Origin: Trigonopsis variabilis
Taxonomy: Eukaryota; Ascomycota; Trigonopsidomycetes; Trigonopsidales; Trigonopsidaceae
Direction: 5' to 3'
Assembly: GCA_003707065.3 (NCBI GenBank)
Contig: PPXM03000004.1
Span: forward strand, 1 to 64,000
Length of the DNA stretch: 64,000 nucleotides
The notes beneath the pieces were generated by a model. The model did not search any database and was not told the origin of the DNA. It saw only the letters and a list, made by a program, of their open reading frames with translations. Positions 23,761-32,650 of the stretch are shown in pieces. Position numbers and translations under genes: made by a program. Position 1 is the stretch's first letter. Each line of letters starts with the position of its first letter.

Positions 23761-24294
23761 ATGGTCGTCCTAGCTGAACGTGTCTTCAAATCCAAGAGCG
23801 CCAAGATGAGCAAGATGACCCGCCTGTTCAAGAAAAAGTTACCCGAGGATGACCAAGACGTTGAGTCGGACGGCAGTGAGAGCTCCAGATCGAGTGTCTT
23901 GGACAGCAAGCTCTGGTCGACTTGTCCCACCGAAGACAGCAGCGAGTGGGCCGACGTTGTGGTCAAATGCCTCGACGCCGTCAAGGCGTGCAATGTCCAG
24001 CTGCATCCTGCGCCTTGCTTGCCTAGCGAGCAAGACCAGTCTCCAAACAAGGACGTCGACCCACAGCCAAACCTGGTTGGGCGCGCGGTCAAGCCCAACA
24101 AGTTTGCCCAGGCCGCCTCGCTCAGCTTCAAGTCGCCTCTGGATATCATGATCAACCGAACCGGGCTCTACTGGGCGCTGCCCATCTTGAACGCCCGGTC
24201 GGGCCGCTTTCCTTTTGTCAACAAAGGCTTGGTCACTCGAGATGGCAAGGCGAGAATTAAGGACCTATCTTTTATCCATTACAAGCGCCATTAG
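23761..24294 (+). CDS. Orphan 177-aa protein, function unknown
   Basis: I do not recognise it. The start MVVLAERVFKSKSAKMSKM is lysine-rich and could act as a nuclear or mitochondrial signal. A serine/acidic stretch follows (VESDGSESSRSSVLDSK). The C-terminal third looks folded: SFKSPLDIMINRTGLYWALP, ILNARSGRFPFVNKG, then a basic end HYKRH. Support for a real gene comes from an intact frame, a TATA box 51 bp upstream and an AT-rich 3' region with TATAAA-like motifs. It converges on the next orphan with 77 bp between stops. Confidence 0.6.
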   Translation: MVVLAERVFKSKSAKMSKMTRLFKKKLPEDDQDVESDGSESSRSSVLDSKLWSTCPTEDSSEWADVVVKCLDAVKACNVQLHPAPCLPSEQDQSPNKDVDPQPNLVGRAVKPNKFAQAASLSFKSPLDIMINRTGLYWALPILNARSGRFPFVNKGLVTRDGKARIKDLSFIHYKRH

Positions 24295-24371
24295 AGCTGC
24301 GACTGTCACCTATCATGTATTCTTATAAATATATATCTTATAAATTACAATTGTCGTAAGATCAGAGAACA

Positions 24372-25136
24372 TTACACGCTTTTCGGTTGCACCTTTGGCA
24401 AACAGCGTCTCTGCCGCCGACATCCGCTTAAAGCCGTGTCGTGCCCTAGCTCGTCCTCTCTCCGTAACCGGATCCTCGTCTCGATGTACCGTCTGTCTTC
24501 GTCGTTCAGTCTCACCTGGGCTCTGGTATCCGAAGTCAGGTACTCGAGCGCCCGTAGAAACACGGCATAGTACCACCCGTCGCGGACCTGGACTCCTTGG
24601 CTGACGGGACGAGCGCTGGGTATCGTCGTGGTGCGTTCCCCAAACTCATGCTCTCTCGCTGGGGTCTGGGACTGGCCTAGACTGCTCTGGTATTTAGGAC
24701 TCTCGCTGTCCTTCCTGGTGTCACGGTATCTGTCTGCAAACATGTACGGACGCGCGTCTGGTATCCCTTCACACGAGTCTTTTGCCTTTTCTGACGCTTT
24801 CTCATCTGGAGCGTCTGCAGGGACACTCGCGACCATCACCACGGCCATTTGCTTGTCGTCGAGCCCAAGCAGCGCCAGCTCTTTACCCTCACGCAGTGGT
24901 ATATTCCTCTCCTTGTCGAGCAGCGCCTCACGCACTGGCACAGTGCTCTCCTTGTCGAGCAGCGCCTTTTCCCTGTCGTCGACCTCTTCGTCCCGTCCTC
25001 TCTTGTCCCGTACGCTGTTGGGCACCGTCTCGTCCTGGTCGCGGTCTTGAGCTCTCGGCCGTTTGCGCTTGAGATTCGCCCTCAGCCTGCGCCATTTGAA
25101 CGACGAGCCTAGCGTGCGCGAGACATGCGAAAACAT
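24372..25136 (-). CDS. Orphan 254-aa charged protein, function unknown
   Basis: I do not recognise it. It starts at the ATG for MFSHVSRTLGSSFKWRRL; the frame runs 47 codons further upstream but that part comes from a tandem repeat. The N-terminal half is highly charged, with an internal near-repeat (ALLDKESTVPVRE then ALLDKERNIPLRE). The C-terminal third has a plausible folded segment, DGWYYAVFLRALEYLTSDTR followed by LNDEDRRYIETRIRLRRE. It may be a lineage-specific gene. The promoter side is occupied by two tandem arrays. Confidence 0.5.
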   Translation of the reverse strand: MFSHVSRTLGSSFKWRRLRANLKRKRPRAQDRDQDETVPNSVRDKRGRDEEVDDREKALLDKESTVPVREALLDKERNIPLREGKELALLGLDDKQMAVVMVASVPADAPDEKASEKAKDSCEGIPDARPYMFADRYRDTRKDSESPKYQSSLGQSQTPAREHEFGERTTTIPSARPVSQGVQVRDGWYYAVFLRALEYLTSDTRAQVRLNDEDRRYIETRIRLRREDELGHDTALSGCRRQRRCLPKVQPKSV

Positions 25137-25231
25137 CAGCCGACAGGAGCACGAAGAGGGAGCAGGGGGAGTGGAGCAGGGGGAGTGGAGCAGGAGTGTG
25201 GAGTTGCCACGAGACAAGAGCCACGAGTTGA

Positions 25232-25382
25232 AAGCACCACTACTCACAAGAGAAGCACCACGACTCACAAGCACCACTACTCACAAGCACCACTACTCAC
25301 AAGCACCACGACTTACAAACACCACTACTTACAAGCACCACGACTCACAAGCACCACGACTCACAAACACCACGACTCACAG
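25232..25382. repeat. Minisatellite, 16-bp unit
   Basis: About nine copies of CACAAGCACCACTACT, with T/G and C/T variants, just upstream of the 254-aa orphan. Because 16 is not a multiple of three, each copy shifts frame. Confidence 0.85.
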
Positions 25383-25397
25383 CCAAAACGCCAGCTA

Positions 25398-25488
25398 CGC
25401 TGCTCTGCCACGCTGCTCTGCCACGCTGCTCTGCCACGCTGCTCTGCCACGCTGCTCTGCCACGCTGCTCTGTCACGCTGCTCTGTCA
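25398..25488. repeat. Minisatellite, 13-bp unit, 7 copies
   Basis: Seven exact-length copies of CGCTGCTCTGCCA; the last two carry T instead of C (TGTCA). It lies 16 bp from the 16-bp array and 54 bp from the SPT5 stop codon. Confidence 0.9.
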
Positions 25489-25542
25489 CGCTGTGCTGCT
25501 TCCACTCTACGCCCGACCTTAGACTACTGTTTGTATTATACA

Positions 25543-28500
25543 CTAATCATCGTCCGGATTGTCCACGTAGCCGGGCGACGTCGCTTCGTCGTCCCAGTCG
25601 TTGGGCGCAGGCGTCTGGCCTACCACGCCCGGAGTCGCAGCTCCTCCCCACGACGACATGCCCGGCGTCGGCGCGCCAGGAGTGGCAGCGGCCATCGGAG
25701 TGGGGACCCCGCCAGGCGTGGGAGCAGACATCATGCCGTTGCCAGGCGTGGGCGCCGACAGCGTGTTTGGCCCCGGAGTAGGAGCACTGTAGCCTGCGCC
25801 GGGGGTCTCGCCGTAGCCCGTCTTGTAGGCCCCGTCCCACGGCGTAGGCGCCGACGTCTCGCCGTATCCCCACGCGGGAGTCTTTGACCCGCTGTCCCAC
25901 GCCGACTTGCCGGGCGTGCTGTGGTCGCCATAGGCTGGCGTCTTTGAGCCAGCGTTCCACGCCGGCGTGCGGCCTCCGTACGCTGGAGTCTTGGAGCCTG
26001 CGTTCCACGCTGGCGTCTTGCCCCCGGCGTTCCACGACGGCGTGCGCCCTCCTCCCCACGACGGGGTCTTGCCTCCTGCGTTCCACGCCGGCGTCTTGCC
26101 TCCTGCGCTCCACGCTGGCGTCCTGCCGCCGGCACCCCACGCGGGCGTCTTGCCTCCGGCGCCGTCGTACTGGGGAATACTGGGCACGCCCGCCAGCGCG
26201 CGCCGGGGCGTGACGAGCTCCTGGTAGGTGATGAAGCGGCTGCCGTCCTGGTACAGCAGCGCCGTCTTGTCGACGTTGACCGTCTTTGACTTTGTGTGGA
26301 GCTCGACGCGCGCCAGCTGCGCGGTGGCGTCCTTGACGCGGCCAATGAGGCCCTTGTAGACGCCCCGGGCGATCTTGACGTACTGGCCCACCGCGCGGTC
26401 GCGGCCGCCCTGCTTGACTTGCGGCGGGCCCATCGACTCGAGCTGCGCCGGCGTCTGGAGCGCCGGGTTCATCTTGGACAGATCGGTGCCCGACTGGATT
26501 CGCCCGCCCTTGGCGGCCACGGTGACCACGGCGGCCGCAGGCACGACAAAGATGCCCGTGTTTTCAAACGTAGTCCGCGACAGCACAAACAGCTTGGTGC
26601 GGTAGATGTGGATGATGACGCCCGTGCGCCCTTCGCCAGCGACCTCCTTGACCGTGTCGCCGGTGCGGACCTCGGCGCCGTTCTTGTCGGTGGCGTAGGT
26701 GAGCTTGGTGGTGATCTTGCGCACGATGGCGGACGGCATGACCGTCAGCGCGCGCCCGTTCTCGTCGACGACGCGCACCGCCTCGCGCTCGACCTTGACG
26801 ATGCAGCCGACGACGTTGGACGACAGCTGGACGAGGTCGTGGAGCTCGTACTGGCCCAGGCTGGGCGCGCCGATGCCCTCGGACGCGCGCTTGAGGTCCC
26901 GCGACAGCACGGTGATCTCCTTGGCCGACAGATCGCTCAGGAGGCTGACCTTGTCGCGGTCGATGCGCACAATCATGCCCGTTTCCTCGCGGTGGCGGCC
27001 GTTGATGACCTTGACGTGGTCGCCCTGGGAAAACATCTTGCGCAGGGTCGACGCCGGCGCCTCGATCGGCCGCGCGCTCAGCGCCGAGTCGAGCGGCCGC
27101 AGGGTGACAATGTCGCGCTCGACCGACACCACCCTGCCCTGGATGCCGGCCTGCTCGCCCGACAGGACCTCGACCATGTCGTCGGGCTGGTACGAGTCGG
27201 CCAGGTCCTGCGACTTGAGGCTCTGCGCGAGCGCCTGGATGTCGATTCCCTCGGCGTCGGACGCGTTGAAGCGCGTGACCTCCTCCAGCCGCGGCTGCAC
27301 GTTCTCGGTGACGAGGTGGGCAATGCGGAAGTCCTTGATCAGAAACCCGTTCTCGTACGTCTCGGCGCGGAAGATAAACGACGTGGGGCCCCGCCGCTGC
27401 AGCGAGGAGGCGCCGTCGCCCGCCAGCGCCTCCTGCTCGGAGAACAGGCGGGGCGCCGGCCGCACTTTGGACAGGCGCTTGCGTTTGGGGTCGTCCTTGG
27501 CCTTGTAGTCGATCCGCGGCACCAGCTTCAGCTGCGCCTCGAGCCCGTTCTCGCTCAGGTTCTCGACGATCGCCAGGTCGCCGCTGTACTTGCCGCGCTT
27601 GACGCGCACGTACGAGCCCGGCACGAGCTCGACCGCCTTGGACTTGGTCACCCGCAGCAGATCGACGTACTCCTTGACGGGCACGAGGATCATGCGCGAC
27701 GGGTACACGTTGACCATGCCCTTGAGCGCGTGCTCGACCGCCGGCTGTTTCTGGGCCTCGATGTAGAGATAGCCCGGCAGCGCGTCGCGCTGGAAGGCCG
27801 AGCATATGTCGAGCGGCGTGCTGCTGTACTGCAGGTTCTCCTTCTTCTTCATCAGCAGGCGCACGAGCTCCTTCTCCTTGCCGGGCTTGCAGCGGATGCC
27901 CCAGATCGACGGGTCGTTCACCGACGGCAGCAGCAGCCGCTGGGGCACGACGCCCGAGTCGCCCTGGAACTTGGACGCGGCCGACCGGCCGTAGCGCTCC
28001 TTGAGCTGCTCGGCGATGCGCTCGGCGTCCTGGTCGTCGATCGCCTCGCGCTTGCGATCCATCTCGCGATGCAGCCGGTCGTCGCGATCGACCGTCTCGG
28101 CCTCGGCTTCCTGGATAAACCCGTCTGGTGTTAGGATGCGCTCTTGACGACCTCACCTTCTCGTATCAAATCGTCCTCGTCCTCGTCCAGTTCCTCCTCG
28201 TCCTCCTCGACCTCGGCTTCAATATCCAGAAATTGGTTTCGTTTGTCTCGTCGCTGTCGTTTTCGCCGCCGTCCCTGGCCCACGTCTTCTTCGTCCTCTT
28301 CGTCTTCGTCGTCTTCGTCGTCTTCTTCGTCGTCATCTTGGCCCTCATCGTGTCCCTCATGTCCCTCTTCGGGCCCGTTTTCGTCCTCGTCTGGCGGTCA
28401 GTCTGTCGGGGTCACAGCAGCATCACTTACCTGGCGAGTGATCTGGCTGGTTGGGCGCAGCGTCCAGACCGTCGTGGTCGACATGCTCTGCGTCTTTTTC

Positions 28501-28557
28501 TTCCACTTTTACCGGATCCAGCGTCTCTGGATTGGATCCATTCTCGCTGTCTGCCAT
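25543..28557 (-). CDS. SPT5: Transcription elongation factor Spt5 with nonapeptide C-terminal repeats
   Basis: DSIF subunit that binds RNA polymerase II with Spt4. Exons 28557-28431, 28390-28157 and 28124-25543 give 980 aa; introns are 40 and 32 nt, ending CTGACCGCCAG and CTAACACCAG. Residues 1-150 are very acidic. The NGN domain starts near SIWGIRCKPGKEKELVRLL and is followed by KOW domains (PGSYVRVKRGKYSGDLAIVE, GDHVKVINGRHREETGMIV, GQYVKIARGVYKGLIGRV). The C-terminal region has about ten copies of a TPAWNAGGK-like nonapeptide, then APTPG-type repeats and an acidic end. The nonapeptide resembles the fission-yeast Spt5 tail (TPAWNSGSK) rather than the budding-yeast hexapeptide. CET1 lies immediately upstream on the same strand. 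Confidence 0.96.
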
Positions 28558-28874
28558 GTTGCTGCGAGTGGTGACGGGACGGTAGCAGGGGACGTAGCAG
28601 GAGACGGTAGCGTGACGGTAGCAGAGGACGACGAGACGACAGGAAAGCTACGGTCACGCTACGATGCGCTAGCGACGATGCTGGAGCAGTGCTGTTGCAC
28701 GTCTCAACTGTGGCTTTGTGCTGCGTCTCTTGTGCTGCGTCTCATGTGCTGAGTAGTCTCATGCCTCTTGCATTACTAGATCATATTTGTACATTTATAC
28801 AACTCTTCAGTCTCACTCTCACTCTTCTCTTCCTCTTGCACCCTCGCACCCTCTACTCACCTCTACTCACCTCT
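28558..28874. other. Spacer between SPT5 start and CET1 end
   Basis: About 320 bp. It holds the SPT5 promoter and the CET1 3' end. Simple GACGGTAGCAG-type short repeats occur at 28570-28640. No clear TATA box is seen. Confidence 0.4.
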
Positions 28875-30022
28875 CTACCTCCCTGGAGCTCTAACCAACA
28901 CCCTCGCGTTGTTGACCAGCACGTTGACCATCTTCTCGTAGAGCTGCCCGCCCGACTTGTTCTGGCGGATGGCCTGGTACTCGGCAATGAGGTCCGCCGT
29001 GCTCAGCTCGATCTCGAGCTCGTTCGACACAAACGCGTCGTTCTGGAGCACCTTGGTCAGGTCGAACTGGCACACCTGGTACGTGAACGAGACCCGGTCC
29101 TTCTGGCGCGTCGACTGGGGGTCGAGCAGGCGCGGCGACAGCCGGCGGAAGTTGAGCTGCTTTTCCTGGCTGATCGATATGCGGTAGTCAAACACAGACG
29201 CTGGACAGTACACGTAAATGTCTGCCAGGCGGGTCTTGCTGATACAGGCCACCACGCGGTTGTTCCTGGGGTCCCTGGTCACTCTGACCCGCTCGTGCGA
29301 CTGCGGTTAGCCCGCCCAGCGCTGCGCTCACCTCAGGCAGCGTGTAGATCTCGTCGACCGTCACCGAATGCGTCATGCGCATGCCTTTGTGCTCGCCCTC
29401 CTTTTCTTTCAGCAGCAGAAAGTAGTTCTCGTTCGACTGCACGTCCATGCCGCTCTCGAACCGGATCTTGTTGCCCAGGGCTGCCGGGTCCAGCACTGGT
29501 CTTAGCACCGCTTGTCCTCTACCTACCGCAGTCCGTCGACACCGGCAGTCGCAGCCGGGCGTCGTCCTCCTTGTCGATAATCGTGCCCAGTTTCACCTCG
29601 ATCTGCCGTCAGCGTCGTCGTCAGCGTCGCCGTCGAGCGCCTACCTCGATCTCGCTGGGATCGTCCTCGTACGCCGCCAGCACCGCGTAGATCCGGTTGC
29701 TGATTTCCCTCGTGACGTCGTCGTACGGAGCGACGTGCTCGATGCTGTCGTCGAGCTGGTCCCACAGCCGGGCAGACGTCTTGGTCACGGGCGCCCATCT
29801 CGTCGCCCACACCGGCGGCTCGTCGTACTTGCGGGGCTTGCTGGCCCGCTCCTCGGCCCCATTGACCCTGTCGTCCGCCTGGGTCTCGTCCTCCGGGCTA
29901 TTCATCAGCTCTGGGATCGAGCTCACCCGGCGATCGACCCGCGGCTTCTCGACCGCCTGGCCGTCGCCCGCCTCGCCCTGCGAGCCGCCCACCGGGTCAT
30001 TGATCATGTTGTTGATGTCCAT
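28875..30022 (-). CDS. CET1: mRNA capping RNA 5'-triphosphatase, Cet1 family
   Basis: Metal-dependent tunnel-type RNA triphosphatase that removes the gamma phosphate of nascent mRNA. Four exons (30022-29645, 29602-29527, 29495-29332, 29300-28875) give 347 aa; introns are 42, 31 and 31 nt. The catalytic strand IEIEVKLGTIID carries the paired glutamates, followed by RLRLPVSTDCVL, the RMTHSVTVDEIYTLPE segment, RDPRNNRVVACISKTRLADI and FDYRISISQE, where the family has further metal ligands. The N-terminal 100 residues are acidic and variable. The start is the ATG before DINNMINDP. It lies 318 bp upstream of SPT5, whose repeat tail belongs to a type known to bind capping enzymes. Confidence 0.93.
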
Positions 30023-30630
30023 CCTGGTCTCGCTAAGCTCAAGCGAGAACAAGTCTGCGTTACAGCGCAACGTCGAGATGCTGTTACGCGGGTGGGCGGT
30101 GGGCGGTGGGCACTATAGGCAGCCACGGCAGGAGTCCTTGATCGCTGTTTACTATGTGTGGTACATTCGTTTAGTATGCGTGGTACATTCTGAATTTGTG
30201 TACGCGTGTGGGCCCTTGTGCTTGCTGTCGCTGTCATCTGTCGCTCTGGGTTACGTAGAGCAAGTCGGGACAGCTTCAGTTGAATCCTCTCTAATAGATA
30301 TAACGTGCCTGTATATCCAAACGCGGCCAAGTCGGCAGTCGGCACGGAACAAAGAACTTTCTCATTCCTGACAAAGAACTTGGACCAAGAAACAAGGGCG
30401 TCGGAGTTGCCTGACGACGGCTGCTACCACAACACTGTCGTTGTTTGCTTGCTTCAGCACCCACGCATCGAGGCAGGATTCTCACTGCTGCGTGTGCTGC
30501 GTGTGCTGCGTGTGGATGCAGCGCGATATCAATTATCGCAGTGTCGTCCAAGCTCAGGTCCATCGGTGTAAACACTTGAGGGACTGCGTGGTGGTCCCGC
30601 TGCTCTCCTTGAGCCTGGCGCAAACACCCT

Positions 30631-30864
30631 GTGTTCATCCAAGCAAGTCTAGACTGTTCAGGTCACTTGGATGTGCAACCCATTGCTGCCGACGTGCTTA
30701 ATTTCCCATGTGCCAAGTGTACGACGCGTGGGACGTTCAATCCTGGTGAGCGCGACGGCGTCTGTCGTCAGTGTCGTGATTTTCTTGTCTTGCTTGTCGC
30801 CATGCTGAACCGTTCTCACACCGAGCTTGCTCATCTGCTGTCAAGACACCTGCAATTGTCATAA
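30631..30864 (+). pseudogene. Cysteine-rich open fragment, possible gene remnant
   Basis: Open frame of 77 codons starting with GTG. It contains FPCAKCTTRGTFNPGERDG followed by VCRQCRDFLVLLVAML, spacing that looks like a small zinc ribbon (CxxC then CxxC), and a helical end. I do not recognise a family. It could be an exon of a degenerate gene or chance. Confidence 0.25.
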
Positions 30865-30908
30865 ATCGAGTCTAGGTGTGTGATGATGTTGAAGAGCAGG
30901 AGGACGTT

Positions 30909-31073
30909 TGGCAGACGACGTTGGTGATGCTCTGTTGACAATGGCAGACGACGTTGGTGATGCTCTGTTGACAATGGCAGACGACGTTGGTGATGCTCTG
31001 TTGACGATGGCAGACGACGTTGGTGATGCTCTGTTGACAATGGCAGACGACGTTGGTGATGCTCTGACGACTA
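30909..31073. repeat. 33-bp tandem repeat, 5 copies
   Basis: Five copies of a 33-bp unit beginning TGGCAGACGACGTTGGTGAT and ending in a GTTGAC-type tail; copies 1-4 are nearly identical and copy 5 diverges at its end. The length is a multiple of three, so the plus strand reads MADDVGDALLT repeatedly and frames on the minus strand also stay open. Confidence 0.92.
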
Positions 31074-31476
31074 GAGGTCGTGACGGACGGACGTTGACGT
31101 CGCTGTGCCAGCCAACCCTTCCACATACTCGTGGCCTCTGGCCTAGTTCCGCGCGTATAGTGATGCCATTGGTGAGCATCGTACTTATGTCGTCGAGCAT
31201 GTTTCTCTTCCGTGGTTGAACTTGCAAGCAGACCTCGTTCGAGCCGAGTCGATGACCGTGTGTCGTGGCACCTCAACGATGGCTGTTGGGTCCGCGATCG
31301 ATCTCGAGTTCAGTGAATACGACGCTGCGGTATGGACTCTGATATTACGTTCAGTTCGTTCTGGAAGGCTGTACCAAAGAAGGGTCAAGAATGGTTAGGA
31401 CACTTGACCAGCTACGTCCACGGCAAGGCTAGTACGGAAGTCTTGATTTATTAATACATCGTGCTGTGGCCGCGTT

Positions 31477-31704
31477 GTGTTCAAAAACCAGGGCGTTGTC
31501 TGTCCAGTTATTGCTCCAGGGTGCCATTCCTACTTGGATTGCTACAACCGCAGACTCGTAGGTCTGAAGATGACTGGAGGCGTCGCTTGTGCTGCTTGTG
31601 GTGCTCTAGTCAAGTCCCTCGTGTGGTCGCTCCTCTTATGCTGCTCCTATGAACCTGAACGTCCTGCTAGAGGTGCTTACAGAGATACTTACTGGGCTGC
31701 GTGA
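31477..31704 (+). pseudogene. Cysteine-rich open fragment, possible gene remnant
   Basis: Open frame of 75 codons with the pattern CPVIAPGCHSYLDCYNRR then GVACAACGALVKSL, which could chelate zinc. It has no convincing start; the frame opens with GTG inside a longer protein-like stretch. It may belong with the fragment at 30631-30864 in one decayed gene, but no link can be shown. Confidence 0.25.
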
Positions 31705-32595
31705 GGGTGATGCTGAATATCGATCCCACAGGCTCGACCCACCGAATCTGGAGATGGATGTTTATGCGGAAACGATGCAGTGCTGCTGTGTGAAGCTGAT
31801 CTTGCTGATTTGCAGAGTCTCAGCACGTGGTTGGCAGTGCACTCAGCTTGCAACAAGTTGAGCGTGATGGCATCCTGACTGTCATGCTGAGATTCCTGCA
31901 GTTAAGCATCCCCATAGACGTTATACTCCGGGTAATAATGTATTGCCGCTCATCGATGACAATCCTATGGCTATCATGAACTTTCCAAGCTGCTGCTCAG
32001 ACAGTGTCATAAATGCGTGTAATAGCCGAGCGACTCAATTTCATTGTCAAAATGAACCCGCTTGAACTGGTATGCGCCGCTTCTATCTGAGTACCTTCAG
32101 GTTGGAATATCTCAAAGGTGGAACCATGCTGCTCCTTTAACCGCTCTGACCACAGTCGTCGGCGTGGTACTGTGCAAGACATCGTGATCGTGGCACCGTG
32201 GAATAATGGACTTATTCAGACTGTGCTGGTACAGCAAAGGCATCTTCTGGCACTTGCTGGTGCAATAGCGATTCGCAAAGTAACTGGACACGGTGATGGG
32301 GCTATTATTTGGAGCAGTCGCGCGATATTGCACTAAGGCCGTGCAACTATCGCGGTGGAATCTGTCGTCGTGCCGGGCTGCGTCTCACGTCCTCATACGC
32401 AAGTGACCTGACGCGCTCTCGCTGACGCGTCCTTGCACATGGTTCTAACTAGGCACTATCTGGATCTAATGGCCTGGCTAATGGCACTGGCACTGGCACT
32501 TGCCTGGCACTGGCTACACGATACCCTCGGGCAATTCCACAAGTGTACGCCGTCGGACAATTTAAATTCGCCGAGGCAATACTCCGAGGTCCAAG

Positions 32596-32603
32596 TATAA
32601 ATA
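32596..32603 (+). promoter_or_regulatory. TATA box of the MFS transporter gene
   Basis: TATAAATA 48 bp before the ATG at 32651. Confidence 0.55.
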
Positions 32604-32650
32604 CCCCAGACGTGCTCAAGCATGCTATTCTTACTATTAACAACAGATCA

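Larger units (their letters stand above)
30023..32650. other. Long gene-poor spacer between CET1 and the MFS gene
   Basis: About 2.6 kb without an intact recognisable gene. It contains the 33-bp array at 30909-31073, cysteine-rich open fragments at 30631-30864 and 31477-31704, and further short frames with protein-like composition to about 32340. The right end carries the MFS promoter. Confidence 0.45.

Noticed and set aside
25232-25488. Tandem arrays considered as a CRISPR array
   Set aside because: Units are directly abutting without spacers, the genome is eukaryotic, and no cas-like gene is present.
26296-28134. 612-codon open frame antisense to SPT5
   Set aside because: A by-product of GC-rich codons on the opposite strand; composition is A/R/D/L-biased without family motifs. 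Similar antisense frames over the MFS, GPI17, FAT1, 552-aa and BEM3 genes were dropped for the same reason.
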